Assembly (NCBI RefSeq): GCF_004217175.1
Contig: NZ_SHKI01000006.1
Span: 396,043 to 460,042, forward strand
Origin: Leucobacter luti
GTDB taxonomy: Bacteria > Actinomycetota > Actinomycetes > Actinomycetales > Microbacteriaceae
Reading direction: 5' to 3'
Length of the DNA stretch: 64,000 nucleotides
The notes beneath the pieces were generated by a model. That model saw only the letters and a list, made by a program, of their open reading frames with translations. It was not told the DNA's origin and ran no database searches. Numbering within the stretch: position 1 is the stretch's first letter; each line of letters begins with the position of its first letter. This document shows positions 43,219 through 52,072 of the stretch, in pieces. Both the position numbers and the translations under genes were made by a program.

Positions 43219-44331
43219 ATGTCAGCAGAGTTCATCCCCGCGGCAAAGCCGATCATTGGCGATGAGGAGCGCGCCGCGGTTGACCGCGTGATGCGCTCCG
43301 GCATGATCGCGCAGGGGCCGGAGGTAGCAGCGTTTGAGGCGGAGTTCGCTGAACACTTTGTGAACGGGCGAGCCACGGTTGCGGTGAACTCCGGCACGAG
43401 CGGACAGCACCTCGGCCTGCTCGCGGCGGGCGTCGGCGCGGGCGACGAAGTGATCGTCCCCTCCTTCACGTTCGCGGCGACGGGCAACTCGGTGGCCCTC
43501 ACTGGCGCCACCCCGGTGTTCGCGGACATCGACCCGCAGACCTTCACGCTCGACCCGGCCTCGGTGCGCGCGGCGATCACGCCCCGCACGAAGGGCATCA
43601 TGCCCGTGCACCTGTACGGCCACCCGTTCCTCGCGGATCAGATCTCGGCGATCGCCGCCGAGCACGGGCTGGCCATCTACGAGGACGCGGCGCAGGCGCA
43701 CGGCGCGTCGTGGGACGGCCGCCCGGTGGGTACCCTGGGCGACTTCGCGATGTTCAGCCTGTACCCCACGAAGAACATGACCTCGGGTGAGGGCGGCATG
43801 GTGACCTGCGCCACCGAGGAGCTCGCGCGCGGCGTCCGGCTGCTGCGCAACCAGGGTATGGAGACTCAGTACGCGAACGAGGTCATTGGTTTCAACGCGC
43901 GCATGACCGACATCCACGCGGCAATCGGCCGCGTGCAGCTCACGAAGGTGGACGCCTGGACCGCGCAGCGCCAGGCGAACGCGGCGACGCTGAACGCCGG
44001 GCTCGCGGGAGTCGCCGGGGTGACGCTGCCGTACGTCGCACCCCAGGCGGTGCACGTCTACCACCAGTACACGATTCGCGTCGACGCGGCGGAGCGCGAC
44101 CGGCTGCGCGACGCGCTGAAGGCCGAGCACAACGTCGGATCCGGCGTCTACTACCCGATTCCGAACCACCGGCTGCCCTCGCTCGCGCCGTTCGCGCCGG
44201 GCCTCGAGCTGCCGGAGACCGAGCGCGCCGCGTCGGAGGTGCTGTCGCTGCCAGTGCATCCGTCGCTGGCCGCGGGCGACCTCGACCGCATCGTCGCGGG
44301 CGTCACCGCGGTACTGCAGGCGGGGGCGTAG
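43219..44331 (+). CDS. DegT/DnrJ/EryC1/StrS sugar aminotransferase
   Basis: 370 residues of PLP-dependent fold. The PLP-binding lysine is in FSLYPTKNMTSGEGG near residue 183. Other hallmarks are VAVNSGTSGQHLGLLA, DEVIVPSFTFAAT, IMPVHLYGHP, YEDAAQAHGA and GVYYPIPNH. The family adds an amino group to a keto-sugar nucleotide; the whole protein is close in length and motif order to WbpE-like 3-aminotransferases. With the 6-dehydrogenase, Gfo/Idh oxidoreductase and hexapeptide acyltransferase of this window it could make a UDP-2,3-diacetamido uronic acid; a role in the nonulosonic-acid branch (PseC-like) is the alternative. AAAGG lies 9 bases before the ATG. It is followed 38 bases later by an ABC exporter. 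Confidence 0.88.
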   Translation: MSAEFIPAAKPIIGDEERAAVDRVMRSGMIAQGPEVAAFEAEFAEHFVNGRATVAVNSGTSGQHLGLLAAGVGAGDEVIVPSFTFAATGNSVALTGATPVFADIDPQTFTLDPASVRAAITPRTKGIMPVHLYGHPFLADQISAIAAEHGLAIYEDAAQAHGASWDGRPVGTLGDFAMFSLYPTKNMTSGEGGMVTCATEELARGVRLLRNQGMETQYANEVIGFNARMTDIHAAIGRVQLTKVDAWTAQRQANAATLNAGLAGVAGVTLPYVAPQAVHVYHQYTIRVDAAERDRLRDALKAEHNVGSGVYYPIPNHRLPSLAPFAPGLELPETERAASEVLSLPVHPSLAAGDLDRIVAGVTAVLQAGA

Positions 44332-44369
44332 CTCGGGCTCCTTCGCGCTTCGCGAACCCTGACGTCATT

Positions 44370-46196
44370 ATGAAAGAAATCTGGACAGTCCTGCGGCAGC
44401 TGCTTCCCCTGCTGCCGCAGGGCGCACAGCGCTACTTCGTCGGCTACATGGTGGCGTCGAGCCTCATCACCGCGCTCGACGCGATCGGCATGGCGCTGCT
44501 CGCAATCGTGATCGGTCCCGCGATCAGCGGATCGTCGATCACGCTCCCCGTGATCGGCGTGGTCTCCCCGGAGTCCGCGCCGCTGTTCGTGCTGATCGCG
44601 CTGAGTCTGATGATCCTGAAGTCGGTGCTCAATGTGGTGCTGCAGTGGTTCGCCACGCGGCGCTTCGCGAAGTACGAGCTCGAGATCGGCGACCGCCTGT
44701 TCCGGGCCTACATCAACTCCAGCTGGGAGGAGCGGGCAAAGCGCTCGGTCGCCGAGATCACGCGTATCGCCGACGCGGGGATCGCGAACACCATGGCCGG
44801 CTTCGTGTTGCCGATCATGCGCATCCCCAGCGCCTTCTTCACCTTTGTGCTGGTGCTCGGTGTGCTCGTGGTCGCCGACCCGATGACGTCCGCGATCGCG
44901 TTCGTGTACCTGTCGCTCGTGATGCTGCTCGTGCACTTCGTCGTGACGAAGCGCGCGCTCGAGGCTGGCCAGGTCAACCTGTACTACGGCTACCGGGTCG
45001 CCAACCTCATGACCGAGATGATCGATGCGCTCAAGGAGCTCAGCCTGCGCAACCGCCTCGGCGAGGTCGCGGACCTGGTGACGTCGAATCGGCGCCACAG
45101 CGTGCGCGCCCGGGCCAACGGTTCGTTCCTTGGGATCCTGCCCGGCTTCGCGTTCGAGGCGGCGCTCATCGGCGGCATTCTGCTGATCGGCGGGGCCGCG
45201 TTCCTGCAGGGCGGCATGGCGGGCGCGCTCAGCTCGGTCGCACTGTTCGCGACCACGGGCTTCCGCCTGATCCCGGCGCTCACGGCGCTGCAGGGCGGGA
45301 TCGTGCAGGCGACCGCGAGCACCCCGGGCGCGAAGGACGTGATCGGCGACATGATCGCCGCCGAGCGCGACATGAAGACCTCGCAGGCCCCGGCGGACAC
45401 CGCCACGCTCGCCGAGCGCCCCGGGCAGCTTGAGCTCGCCGACGTGCACTTCCGGTACCCCGGCGCCGACGAGGACGTGATCCGGGGCATGTCGCTCGCG
45501 ATCCCCTTCGGGAGCTCGGTGGGTATCGTCGGCCCGTCCGGCGCCGGCAAGTCGACGCTCATTGACCTGCTGCTCGGGCTGAGCCAGCCGTCGAGCGGCG
45601 AGATCGAGATCGACGGCGAGTCGCTGCGCTCCGTGCTCGCGCAGTGGCGGGGGCGCGTGGGCTACGTGCCGCAGCGCGTGGCCCTCTTCGACGGCACGAT
45701 CGCGCAGAACGTGGCGCTCACCTGGGGCGACGACCTCGACCGCGAGCGCGTGGACCACGCGCTGCGGCGCGCGCAGCTGGGGAGCCTCATCGACTCGCGC
45801 GCCGGCGGGATCGACGAGCGGATCGGCGAGCGCGGCGTGTCACTCTCGGGCGGCCAGCAGCAGCGGCTCGGCATCGCCCGGGCGCTCTACACCGACCCGC
45901 TGGTGCTGGTGCTCGACGAGTCGACGAGCTCGCTCGACACGAAGACCGAGGACGAGGTGACCAAGGCGATTCGGAGCCTGCAGGGTGAGGTGACGCTCAT
46001 CTCGGTGGCGCACCGCCTCTCAACGATCAAGGACTACGACCGAATCTGCTATCTCGACGGGGGCCTCATCGCGGCTCAGGGCACGTTCGCTGAGGTGGCT
46101 CGCTCCCACCCCGCGTTCGGCGAGCAGGTTGCGCTCGCCGGGCTGGGGGCAGAGGTGCGCCGGGCAGCGTCCGACGGAGCCGCCCCGACAGAGTGA
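44370..46196 (+). CDS. Flippase-like ABC exporter, fused membrane and ATPase domains
   Basis: 608 residues. The first 330 are a six-helix ABC exporter membrane domain and the rest an ATPase: Walker A GPSGAGKST, Q-loop YVPQRVALF, signature LSGGQQQR, Walker B LVLVLDESTSSLD, switch histidine in SVAHRLS. Layout and length match MsbA/PglK-type half-transporters, which work as homodimers and flip lipid-linked sugars. It could flip an undecaprenyl-linked building block in parallel with the Wzm/Wzt pathway. It lies 38 bases after the aminotransferase; the gap holds only a short hairpin (TTCGCG/CGCGAA). No Shine-Dalgarno is obvious. Confidence 0.9.
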   Translation: MKEIWTVLRQLLPLLPQGAQRYFVGYMVASSLITALDAIGMALLAIVIGPAISGSSITLPVIGVVSPESAPLFVLIALSLMILKSVLNVVLQWFATRRFAKYELEIGDRLFRAYINSSWEERAKRSVAEITRIADAGIANTMAGFVLPIMRIPSAFFTFVLVLGVLVVADPMTSAIAFVYLSLVMLLVHFVVTKRALEAGQVNLYYGYRVANLMTEMIDALKELSLRNRLGEVADLVTSNRRHSVRARANGSFLGILPGFAFEAALIGGILLIGGAAFLQGGMAGALSSVALFATTGFRLIPALTALQGGIVQATASTPGAKDVIGDMIAAERDMKTSQAPADTATLAERPGQLELADVHFRYPGADEDVIRGMSLAIPFGSSVGIVGPSGAGKSTLIDLLLGLSQPSSGEIEIDGESLRSVLAQWRGRVGYVPQRVALFDGTIAQNVALTWGDDLDRERVDHALRRAQLGSLIDSRAGGIDERIGERGVSLSGGQQQRLGIARALYTDPLVLVLDESTSSLDTKTEDEVTKAIRSLQGEVTLISVAHRLSTIKDYDRICYLDGGLIAAQGTFAEVARSHPAFGEQVALAGLGAEVRRAASDGAAPTE

Positions 46197-46202
46197 CGCG
46201 CG

Positions 46203-46242
46203 CGCCGGCTACCGCGCGCGCCGCATAATGCGGTAGCCGGCG
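46203..46242. terminator. Long hairpin at convergent gene ends
   Basis: A perfect 13-bp inverted repeat (46203-46215 with 46230-46242) and 14-base loop lie 7 bases after the exporter stop. They overlap the last codons and stop of the convergent GT2 gene. There is no T-tract, but the stem is long enough to halt transcription or block collision. Confidence 0.5.
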
Positions 46243-47294
46243 AACAGGGTGCGGAACGGCGCCTGCGCGTGCAGGGTCCGCAGCGGGTTGCGGGGGAGCA
46301 GCGTCGGCACCGAGAGGTACGCGTGCCGCGCGGCCACCCGCTCGTGCAGAGCCTCCGGGGTTGCTGCCGGGTCGCGCAGCGCGTCGAACACGGCCCGATC
46401 GGCGCGCGAGAGCAGTTCGCGCGAGCCGGGGGCCAGCTGTTCGAACCGGTCGAGCAGCGCGAGCAGCGCGGCGCGGTTCGCCGCGAGGTCTGCGGCGGTG
46501 CCGCAGCGGGCGAGGATCGCGTCGAAGACGTGGATGCGGATCAGCTTGACCACGATCGCGGTGCGGTCTGCGGCCGACGCGGCCGTGAACCACGGGAACG
46601 ACTCGATCTCGTCGATGAACGCGAAGTCCTGTGCGAGCGGCCGCGGCGCGGCGGTGACCCGATCGCCCGCGTCGTCGTTGATCACGTAGGCCGGCCCGGC
46701 GAGATCGTACGCGAGTCGCTTCCCCGTGAACCACACCGTGAGCGAGTACGCGAGGTCCTCACCGGAGGGGAGGCCCTCGGTGAGCCGCAGCTCGCCGAAG
46801 CGGCCGCGGTCGATGAGTCCGAGCGGGGCGCTGCGGTACGCGAGGCGGTCCCGCCGCCCGTCGAGAGCCCGGGTGCGGCGCCCCCCGCGCACGGGCGGGT
46901 AGGGGTCGGTGCGGCCGTCCGCGAGCTGGATCCGAGCGAGCACGGCCTCGGCGCCAGTGGCCTCCTGCAGCGCGAGCCACGAGTCGATCGCCCCCGGGGC
47001 GAGCTCGTCGTCGGAACCCATCACCGAGATGAACGGTGCGGTGGAGACCGCGAAGCCGTGGTTCATGGGCCCCGCGGGCGACGGGATGCCGTCGCGCAGC
47101 TGGAGCAGGCGCACTCGCGGGTCTGCCGCGAGCTCGCCGAGGTTTGCTCGGATGATCTCGGGATCAATGTTGTGCGCCACCACGTTGACACGCACCGGGG
47201 CGACGGTGTGATCGAGCACCGAAGCGGCCGCCCGCGCGATGGGGCGCGCGGCGGAGTGCACGGCGATAGTGACGTCAACGCGGGGTTCGAGCAT
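46209..47294 (-). CDS. GT2 glycosyltransferase, paralogue A
   Basis: 361 residues. The GT-A core starts VDVTIAVHSAARPIARA, with the metal-binding region VMGSDDELAPGAIDSW near residue 95 and SGEDLAYSLTVW later. It is clearly paralogous to the protein encoded 21 bases upstream (HTAARPIERA, LDSDDTLAPGALDSW, SGEDLAVSAELW). It probably adds one residue of the polymer or side chain. There is no Shine-Dalgarno; TAGCAT lies 7 bases before the ATG, suggesting a leaderless start although it follows its paralogue closely. Confidence 0.85.
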   Translation of the reverse strand: MLEPRVDVTIAVHSAARPIARAAASVLDHTVAPVRVNVVAHNIDPEIIRANLGELAADPRVRLLQLRDGIPSPAGPMNHGFAVSTAPFISVMGSDDELAPGAIDSWLALQEATGAEAVLARIQLADGRTDPYPPVRGGRRTRALDGRRDRLAYRSAPLGLIDRGRFGELRLTEGLPSGEDLAYSLTVWFTGKRLAYDLAGPAYVINDDAGDRVTAAPRPLAQDFAFIDEIESFPWFTAASAADRTAIVVKLIRIHVFDAILARCGTAADLAANRAALLALLDRFEQLAPGSRELLSRADRAVFDALRDPAATPEALHERVAARHAYLSVPTLLPRNPLRTLHAQAPFRTLFAGYRIMRRAR

Positions 47295-47301
47295 GGTGTC
47301 G

Positions 47302-47307
47302 ATGCTA
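47302..47307 (-). promoter_or_regulatory. Candidate -10 box (TAGCAT) for a leaderless transcript
   Basis: TAGCAT on the minus strand lies 7 bases before the ATG of GT2 paralogue A, in the 21-base gap after paralogue B. Confidence 0.5.
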
Positions 47308-47315
47308 CCGCGCGG

Positions 47316-48392
47316 TTACGCCACCATGTCTCGGAGCGTGCGGCGCGGCCCCTGTCGGTGCAGCGACAGGAACGGGTTGCGGGTGAGCATCGCGTCGACG
47401 CCGCCCAGCCAGCGCGCTTCGAGGAGCGTGAGCACCGAGTCGGGGGTGCCGGCGGGAGAGCTGACCTCAGCGATTGCGGCCCGGTCGCGCCGGGACAGCA
47501 GGGCGAGCGAGCCGGGGGCGATGCGCTCGATCCGTGTGACGAGCTCGGCGAGCTCCGCGCGGTGCGCGGCGAGCCCCCCGGAGCCGTCGCGATCGTGCAG
47601 CCGCGCGAGCACGGCGTCGAAGAAGTGGAGTCGAAACACCTTGACGCCGAACACGCGGCGCTCGGAGCGGCGCAGTCCGCGGAACCAGGCCGACCCGGAA
47701 ACTGCGTCGAGAAAGGCGAAGTCCGCCGCGAGCGACCGCGGGTTCGCCGTGACGCGGTCGACCGCGTCGTCGCCGAAGCGGTACGCGGGCCCGGAACGGT
47801 CGTAGGCGATGGCCGCGCCGCTGAACCAGAGCTCGGCGGACACGGCAAGGTCCTCGCCCGACAGGAGCTCGGGCGTGAACCGCAGGCGGGGGAAGCGCGC
47901 CCGCGAGATCAGCCCGACCGGCTCGCTGCGATACGCGAGGCGGTCCTTCACCGCGTGCAGCGCCCGCTCGCGGCCGGGGCGCGTGGGCGGGAGCGGATCG
48001 GCCGCGCCGCCGGTGCCCCGCTCGATGCGCGCGAGCACCGCGTCGGCGGCTGCGTCGTCCGCGAGCGCCAGCCACGAGTCGAGCGCGCCCGGGGCGAGCG
48101 TGTCGTCGGAGTCGAGAAACGCGAAGAACTGCGCCGTCGCGTGGTCGAGGCCGTGGTTGCGCGGCCCGGCCGGCGATGGGATCCCGTCGGCGAGTTCCAG
48201 GAGCTCCACGGCCGGGTGGCCCGCGAGCCGGCCGAGCGAGGCGCGGATCGATTCGGGGACGACGTTGTGGGCGACGACGAGCACGCGCACCGGCGCGACG
48301 GTCCCGTCGACCACGGATGCGACCGCCCGCTCGATCGGCCGGGCGGCCGTGTGCACGGGGACGATGACGTCGACGCGGGGAGGAGACTGCAT
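47316..48392 (-). CDS. GT2 glycosyltransferase, paralogue B
   Basis: 358 residues from ATG 48392. Core motifs are VDVIVPVHTAARPIERA, AFLDSDDTLAPGALDSW (metal site near residue 90) and SGEDLAVSAELW. It shares length and motif order with paralogue A downstream, so the pair arose by duplication. The start was chosen because the GT2 signature begins six residues later; in-frame codons further upstream read as non-coding and lie in the divergent promoter region. TACGAT 7 bases before the ATG and no Shine-Dalgarno suggest a leaderless transcript. Confidence 0.85.
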   Translation of the reverse strand: MQSPPRVDVIVPVHTAARPIERAVASVVDGTVAPVRVLVVAHNVVPESIRASLGRLAGHPAVELLELADGIPSPAGPRNHGLDHATAQFFAFLDSDDTLAPGALDSWLALADDAAADAVLARIERGTGGAADPLPPTRPGRERALHAVKDRLAYRSEPVGLISRARFPRLRFTPELLSGEDLAVSAELWFSGAAIAYDRSGPAYRFGDDAVDRVTANPRSLAADFAFLDAVSGSAWFRGLRRSERRVFGVKVFRLHFFDAVLARLHDRDGSGGLAAHRAELAELVTRIERIAPGSLALLSRRDRAAIAEVSSPAGTPDSVLTLLEARWLGGVDAMLTRNPFLSLHRQGPRRTLRDMVA

Positions 48393-48399
48393 GGCTCTG

Positions 48400-48405
48400 A
48401 TCGTA
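48400..48405 (-). promoter_or_regulatory. Candidate -10 box (TACGAT) for a leaderless transcript
   Basis: TACGAT on the minus strand lies 7 bases before ATG 48392 of GT2 paralogue B. Confidence 0.5.
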
Positions 48406-48457
48406 GCGGGGCGGGGCGACTCGCCCGCGACGATGCCGCGGGCGCCGCAGACTCGGG

Positions 48458-48463
48458 TAATCT
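48458..48463 (+). promoter_or_regulatory. Candidate -10 box (TAATCT)
   Basis: TAATCT, 31 bases before the GTG start of the membrane acyltransferase, in the 102-base divergent gap. It would give a leader of about 25 bases. Confidence 0.4.
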
Positions 48464-48494
48464 GAACAACGCCAAAATCCCTGATTGGACCCAC

Positions 48495-49634
48495 GTGCAC
48501 CCTGTAACGTCAGCGACGCTCGACGAACCGACGATCCGACTGAACTCGCTGACCGGGCTGCGCTGGTGGGCCGCGTTCCTGGTCTTTCTGTACCACATGC
48601 TCGTGTTCGCACCCCTGCCAGGCCCCGTCTCACGGCTCTTCGAGCAGGGGTACCTGGGTGTGACGTTCTTCTTCGTGCTCTCCGGCTTCGTGCTGACCTG
48701 GTCGATGCGGCCCGGGGTCTCGACCTCCACGTTCTACTGGCGCCGGTTCGCCAGGATCTGGCCCGCGCACATCGTCGCCCTGTTGTTCGCGATCCCAGTG
48801 TTCTACACGCTGGGGGCGGTTCAGGAGGGCAGCTTCCTGAAACCGTTCGACCTGGGCATCCTGCTGCTCTCAGTCGTGCTGCTGCAGGGCTGGTGGGCCA
48901 ACCCCGCGATCCTGTTCTCCGGCAACCCGGCCGCGTGGACCCTCACCGTCGAGGCGCTCTTCTACGCGCTGCACCCGTGGCTCTCGCGGCTGCTGGTGCC
49001 GCTCGCGAAGCGGGGGGCGCTGATCGTCGCGCTCGCCGCGATCGCGTGGGCATTCGCATACCGCGCGGGCGTGGTGTTCTGGCCGGAGTCCTGGCTCGCC
49101 CACGTGCCCATGCCGATCACGCGCGTGCCGGAGTTCCTGCTCGGCATGGCGCTCGCCTGGGCCATGCGATCGGGCTGGCGGCCGTCCGTGCACCCGCTCG
49201 TCGGGATCGTCGCGCTCGGACTCGTGGTGGGCGCAATCGTCCTCTCCCCGGTCTTGCCCGGGCTCACTACGTTCGGCGCGTTCGGCAACGAGGTCTTCAC
49301 CGTCGCGGTGGGGCTCGCGATCGTCGCGCTCGCGTCGCACGCGCTGCGCGGGCGGCGCTCGCTGTTCGAAGCGAGGTGGCAGGTGAAACTCGGCGAGTGG
49401 TCGTTCGCGTTCTACCTGGTGCACGCCACCGTGATCTACCTCGCGCTGCGCATCTTCGGGTTTCAGGACGCCAGCTGGCGCAACCTGCTCTGGTTCGGGC
49501 TCATCCTGGCGATCGACCTGGTGCTTGCCTGGGCGCTGCACGCCGGGATCGAGCGCCCGGTCGAGCGGCGCATGCGCAAGTGGAAGGACGCGCGCGACCG
49601 GCGCGCGGCCGAGGCCGCCCCGCGCCCAGCGTGA
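48495..49634 (+). CDS. Acyltransferase-3 family membrane protein, no SGNH domain
   Basis: 379 residues with about ten membrane helices. Family hallmarks: LNSLTGLRWWAAFLVFLYHM, GVTFFFVLSGFVLTWS, YWRRFARIWPAH, AAWTLTVEALFYALHPWL and, near the end, WSFAFYLVHATVIY. Unlike the two larger acyltransferases in this window it stops after the membrane domain. It probably O-acetylates a sugar of the polymer or its lipid-linked precursor. GTG 48495 is the only start close to the conserved region; a much longer in-frame extension upstream is antisense to the two GT2 genes. TTGGA upstream is a weak ribosome site. Confidence 0.9.
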   Translation: MHPVTSATLDEPTIRLNSLTGLRWWAAFLVFLYHMLVFAPLPGPVSRLFEQGYLGVTFFFVLSGFVLTWSMRPGVSTSTFYWRRFARIWPAHIVALLFAIPVFYTLGAVQEGSFLKPFDLGILLLSVVLLQGWWANPAILFSGNPAAWTLTVEALFYALHPWLSRLLVPLAKRGALIVALAAIAWAFAYRAGVVFWPESWLAHVPMPITRVPEFLLGMALAWAMRSGWRPSVHPLVGIVALGLVVGAIVLSPVLPGLTTFGAFGNEVFTVAVGLAIVALASHALRGRRSLFEARWQVKLGEWSFAFYLVHATVIYLALRIFGFQDASWRNLLWFGLILAIDLVLAWALHAGIERPVERRMRKWKDARDRRAAEAAPRPA

Positions 49635-49635
49635 C

Positions 49636-49660
49636 CCCGGCGCCGCGCCGCTACGCCGGG
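49636..49660. terminator. Hairpin between convergent genes
   Basis: CCCGGCG (49636-49642) pairs with CGCCGGG (49654-49660) around an 11-base loop, spanning the 16-base gap after the acyltransferase and the stop of the convergent glycosyltransferase. No T-tract. Confidence 0.4.
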
Positions 49661-50880
49661 CGCGGCTCGATCCACGCGGCGATCAGCGCGGCCGCGCTCA
49701 TCGCGCCGGAGTGCACGGCTGCCACGTACGCCGGCCCGGCCGCAGCGGCGGCGCGCGCGGCCGCGGGGTCGGCCACGAGGCCCGCGACGACCTCCCGCAG
49801 GGTGTCCGGCGTCGCCTCGACAATGGGGAGGTGCAAACCGGTGTCGCGCAGGATCCGTTCGCGCACCGATGGCAGCACGTGCCCCACCACGACGCGGCCG
49901 GCCGCCATCGCCTCGGACGCCGCGACCCCGTAGGAGCCGATCCGGAACTGGTCGAGCACGATATCGGCCGCGGCGAAGACGCCGGGCATCTCGGCTGCTG
50001 GGGTCGCGGTGATGAGCTCGTACTCGATCGCGCCAGACTCGATGAGCGGCGCGAGGGCCGGTTCGATCCGGTCGCTGCCCTTCTGCAGGGGGTTGCTCGA
50101 CGCGTGGATCACGCGCGCGCGGCGGCCAGCGAGCACGGGGGCGGCGGTGGCGAAGCGGCCCGTGTCGACCACCACGGGGCACCAGGTGGCCCAGGGCAGG
50201 TCCGCCGCCAGGTCCGGGGTCGAGATGAAAGTGGGGCGGCGCAGCCGCTCAAGGAGCGCCAGGTTCACTCGGGCGTCCTCGCGCAGCACCGGGGTGCGCG
50301 GGTCTTCATCGTACGGTGACCACTGGGTGAGGCCCCGGTGTCGATCGGGGTCGCGCACGTCGGTGCCGTGCCCGATAAACGCGACGGAGACGCCCGCGGC
50401 CTCGAGCGCCGCGACCTCCGCCTCGAGGTCGCGGCCGAAGCGCTTGCCGAACAGCGGGCGCTCGGCTTCCACGAGCACGTGCGTGAACTGGCTCACGGCC
50501 GCCCACTCGCCGGCCGCCCACGCATCTGAGGCGTTGACCGCCGCGATCGGGACGAGGGTATCAGCCGGGAACGCGTAACCGCCGGGGAGATCGATCGCGG
50601 TGTTGCGCGCGCCGATCCGAGGGTCGGCCGCTTCGAGCGCCCGCGCCCAGAGAAACCCCTGACCCGCGTAGTTCGTGGGGGCGACGTAGACGCGGAGTTC
50701 GGCGTCGGGCACACTCGTGACCGGGGCGTCGCCGCCCGAGCCCATGAGCCGGGCGCTGAGCCGTCCAACGAGCCCGTCCGGGTTGCGGGCGGCCGACTCC
50801 ATGAGGCGCTGCGCCCACTGCGGCATCCGAGAGCGGTGGGCCATGGCCCATCCGGCCAGGCGAGAGAACACGTTGCTCAC
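49651..50880 (-). CDS. GT-B-like glycosyltransferase of the NYxGQG type, copy 1
   Basis: 409 residues. After a 60-residue lead comes the motif APTNYAGQGFLWARALE, then GHGTDVRDPDRHRGL, STPDLAADLPWATWCPVVVD, and a C-lobe with HASSNPLQKGSDRI and VLDQFRIGSYGVAASEAMAAGR. The C-lobe looks like a GT4-type nucleotide-sugar site with its conserved Glu. Two further copies are encoded by the genes at 52073 and 53229. GTG 50880 overlaps the GT4 stop by four bases (GTGA), so it is the last gene of a coupled four-gene operon. I do not recognise a named family. Confidence 0.8.
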   Translation of the reverse strand: MSNVFSRLAGWAMAHRSRMPQWAQRLMESAARNPDGLVGRLSARLMGSGGDAPVTSVPDAELRVYVAPTNYAGQGFLWARALEAADPRIGARNTAIDLPGGYAFPADTLVPIAAVNASDAWAAGEWAAVSQFTHVLVEAERPLFGKRFGRDLEAEVAALEAAGVSVAFIGHGTDVRDPDRHRGLTQWSPYDEDPRTPVLREDARVNLALLERLRRPTFISTPDLAADLPWATWCPVVVDTGRFATAAPVLAGRRARVIHASSNPLQKGSDRIEPALAPLIESGAIEYELITATPAAEMPGVFAAADIVLDQFRIGSYGVAASEAMAAGRVVVGHVLPSVRERILRDTGLHLPIVEATPDTLREVVAGLVADPAAARAAAAAGPAYVAAVHSGAMSAAALIAAWIEPRPA

Positions 50881-52070
50881 GCGGCCCCCGCCCCCGCATC
50901 GCGCGCCCGCCGGCGCTTCCCGGCCGTCCCCACGGCGAGGATGCGCGCCGCCACACGCTCGGCGACCGCGCGCATCGAGTGGTGCGCGGCCGTCCACTCG
51001 GCCACGCGCTGCCGGTCGCCCGCGCTCAGGGGCGCATCCGCCGCGTCGCGCAGCGCCGCCGCGATTGCGGCGACGTCGTAGTCAACGGCGGTGCCGACCG
51101 GCACGTGCGTGGCGGCCTCGGCCATGAACGGCCCGGTGGGGCCCGGTCCCGCAAAGATGACCGGGCACCCGGCAGCGAGCGACGAATACGCCTTTGATGT
51201 GAACGCGTACTCGTAGCCGCCGCCCGGCTTCAGAGTCGCCAGGCTCGCGACCGCGCGCGAGAGTTGTGGGCTGAGCTCGGCAGCCGGCACCGGCTCCGCG
51301 AACTCGACCGCGTCGGCGATCCCGAGAGCCGCCGCCCGCGCCCGCATCTCCTCCTGCCCGGTGCCGTTGCCGATGAAGCGAAGCCGATAGCCGGGGTGGG
51401 TCTCAGCGAAGCTCGCGAACGCATCGATGAGGATCTCGGCGCCGTGCAGACCGGTGTAGGTGCCCGCGTAGATGAACAGCTTCTCCCGGGCCACGTCGCG
51501 GTACCCGAACACCGACGTGTCGGCTCCAAACCCGGTGACATCGATCGGGGTGGCCACCCCGAGCTGCCGCACCCGCTCCACGACGCCCTGCGAGATCGTC
51601 ACCAGTTCGGCGGCACCTCGCATCGCAAAGCGTTCCATGCCGCGCAGCACGCGCACCACCAGCCCGGAGCTGGTCGCCTGGCCCGCGGCATCCGACCAGA
51701 TATCCGCGGCGTCGTACACGTACGGGATCCCCCGCAGCCCGCACACCGCTCGGACCACCACGCCTGTCGTGGGCGGCGGCTCCACGAACACGACGCGCGG
51801 GCGGCGTGAGAACAGCAGCCGAAACGCCAACGGAATGTCAAAACTCATGTACTGGACGTAGCCGCGCACGTAGCCCTGTGCGTCTCGGAGCACCGGGAAC
51901 GTCTTCACGGTCTCCCCGCGCGAGGCCTCGCCCTGGCCCGGCAGCGGCTTCGCGGTGAGCACCTCGACCTCGTGCCCGGCAGCGGTGAGGGCGTCGGCGA
52001 CCGAGCCGAGATAGAACGATGCCGACGACGGCTCGGGTCGGTAGATGCGGCTCGCGATGACAACCCGCAC
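50877..52070 (-). CDS. GT4 glycosyltransferase
   Basis: 397 residues. It has a GT-B fold: N-lobe MRVVIASRIYRPEPSSASFY, GHEVEVLTAKP, and VFVEPPPTTG with YVYDAADIWSD; C-lobe LFIYAGTYTGLHGAEIL, RFIGNGTGQEEM and KAYSSLAAGCPVIFAG. It resembles WbuB-like enzymes that transfer N-acetylated amino sugars to a lipid-linked acceptor. The GTG start at 52070 is 2 bases after the upstream stop, and the stop overlaps the next gene by 4 bases. Strong translational coupling places it between NYxGQG copies 1 and 2. Confidence 0.9.
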   Translation of the reverse strand: MRVVIASRIYRPEPSSASFYLGSVADALTAAGHEVEVLTAKPLPGQGEASRGETVKTFPVLRDAQGYVRGYVQYMSFDIPLAFRLLFSRRPRVVFVEPPPTTGVVVRAVCGLRGIPYVYDAADIWSDAAGQATSSGLVVRVLRGMERFAMRGAAELVTISQGVVERVRQLGVATPIDVTGFGADTSVFGYRDVAREKLFIYAGTYTGLHGAEILIDAFASFAETHPGYRLRFIGNGTGQEEMRARAAALGIADAVEFAEPVPAAELSPQLSRAVASLATLKPGGGYEYAFTSKAYSSLAAGCPVIFAGPGPTGPFMAEAATHVPVGTAVDYDVAAIAAALRDAADAPLSAGDRQRVAEWTAAHHSMRAVAERVAARILAVGTAGKRRRARDAGAGAA

Positions 52071-52072
52071 GG

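Noticed and set aside
44342..44356. TTCGCG-CTT-CGCGAA hairpin between aminotransferase and exporter genes
   Set aside because: Only 6 bp with a 3-base loop and no T-tract; likely by chance in GC-rich sequence, and the genes appear co-transcribed.
44332..45758. Long minus-strand frame opposite the ABC exporter
   Set aside because: The His/Asp/Arg-rich translation has no motif, and the plus strand encodes an unmistakable ABC exporter with all ATPase motifs.
46269..48494. Long plus-strand frame continuous with the acyltransferase at 48495
   Set aside because: It is antisense to two clear GT2 genes; its translation is Arg/Glu/Gly-rich and low-complexity, as expected for the shadow of a GC-rich gene.
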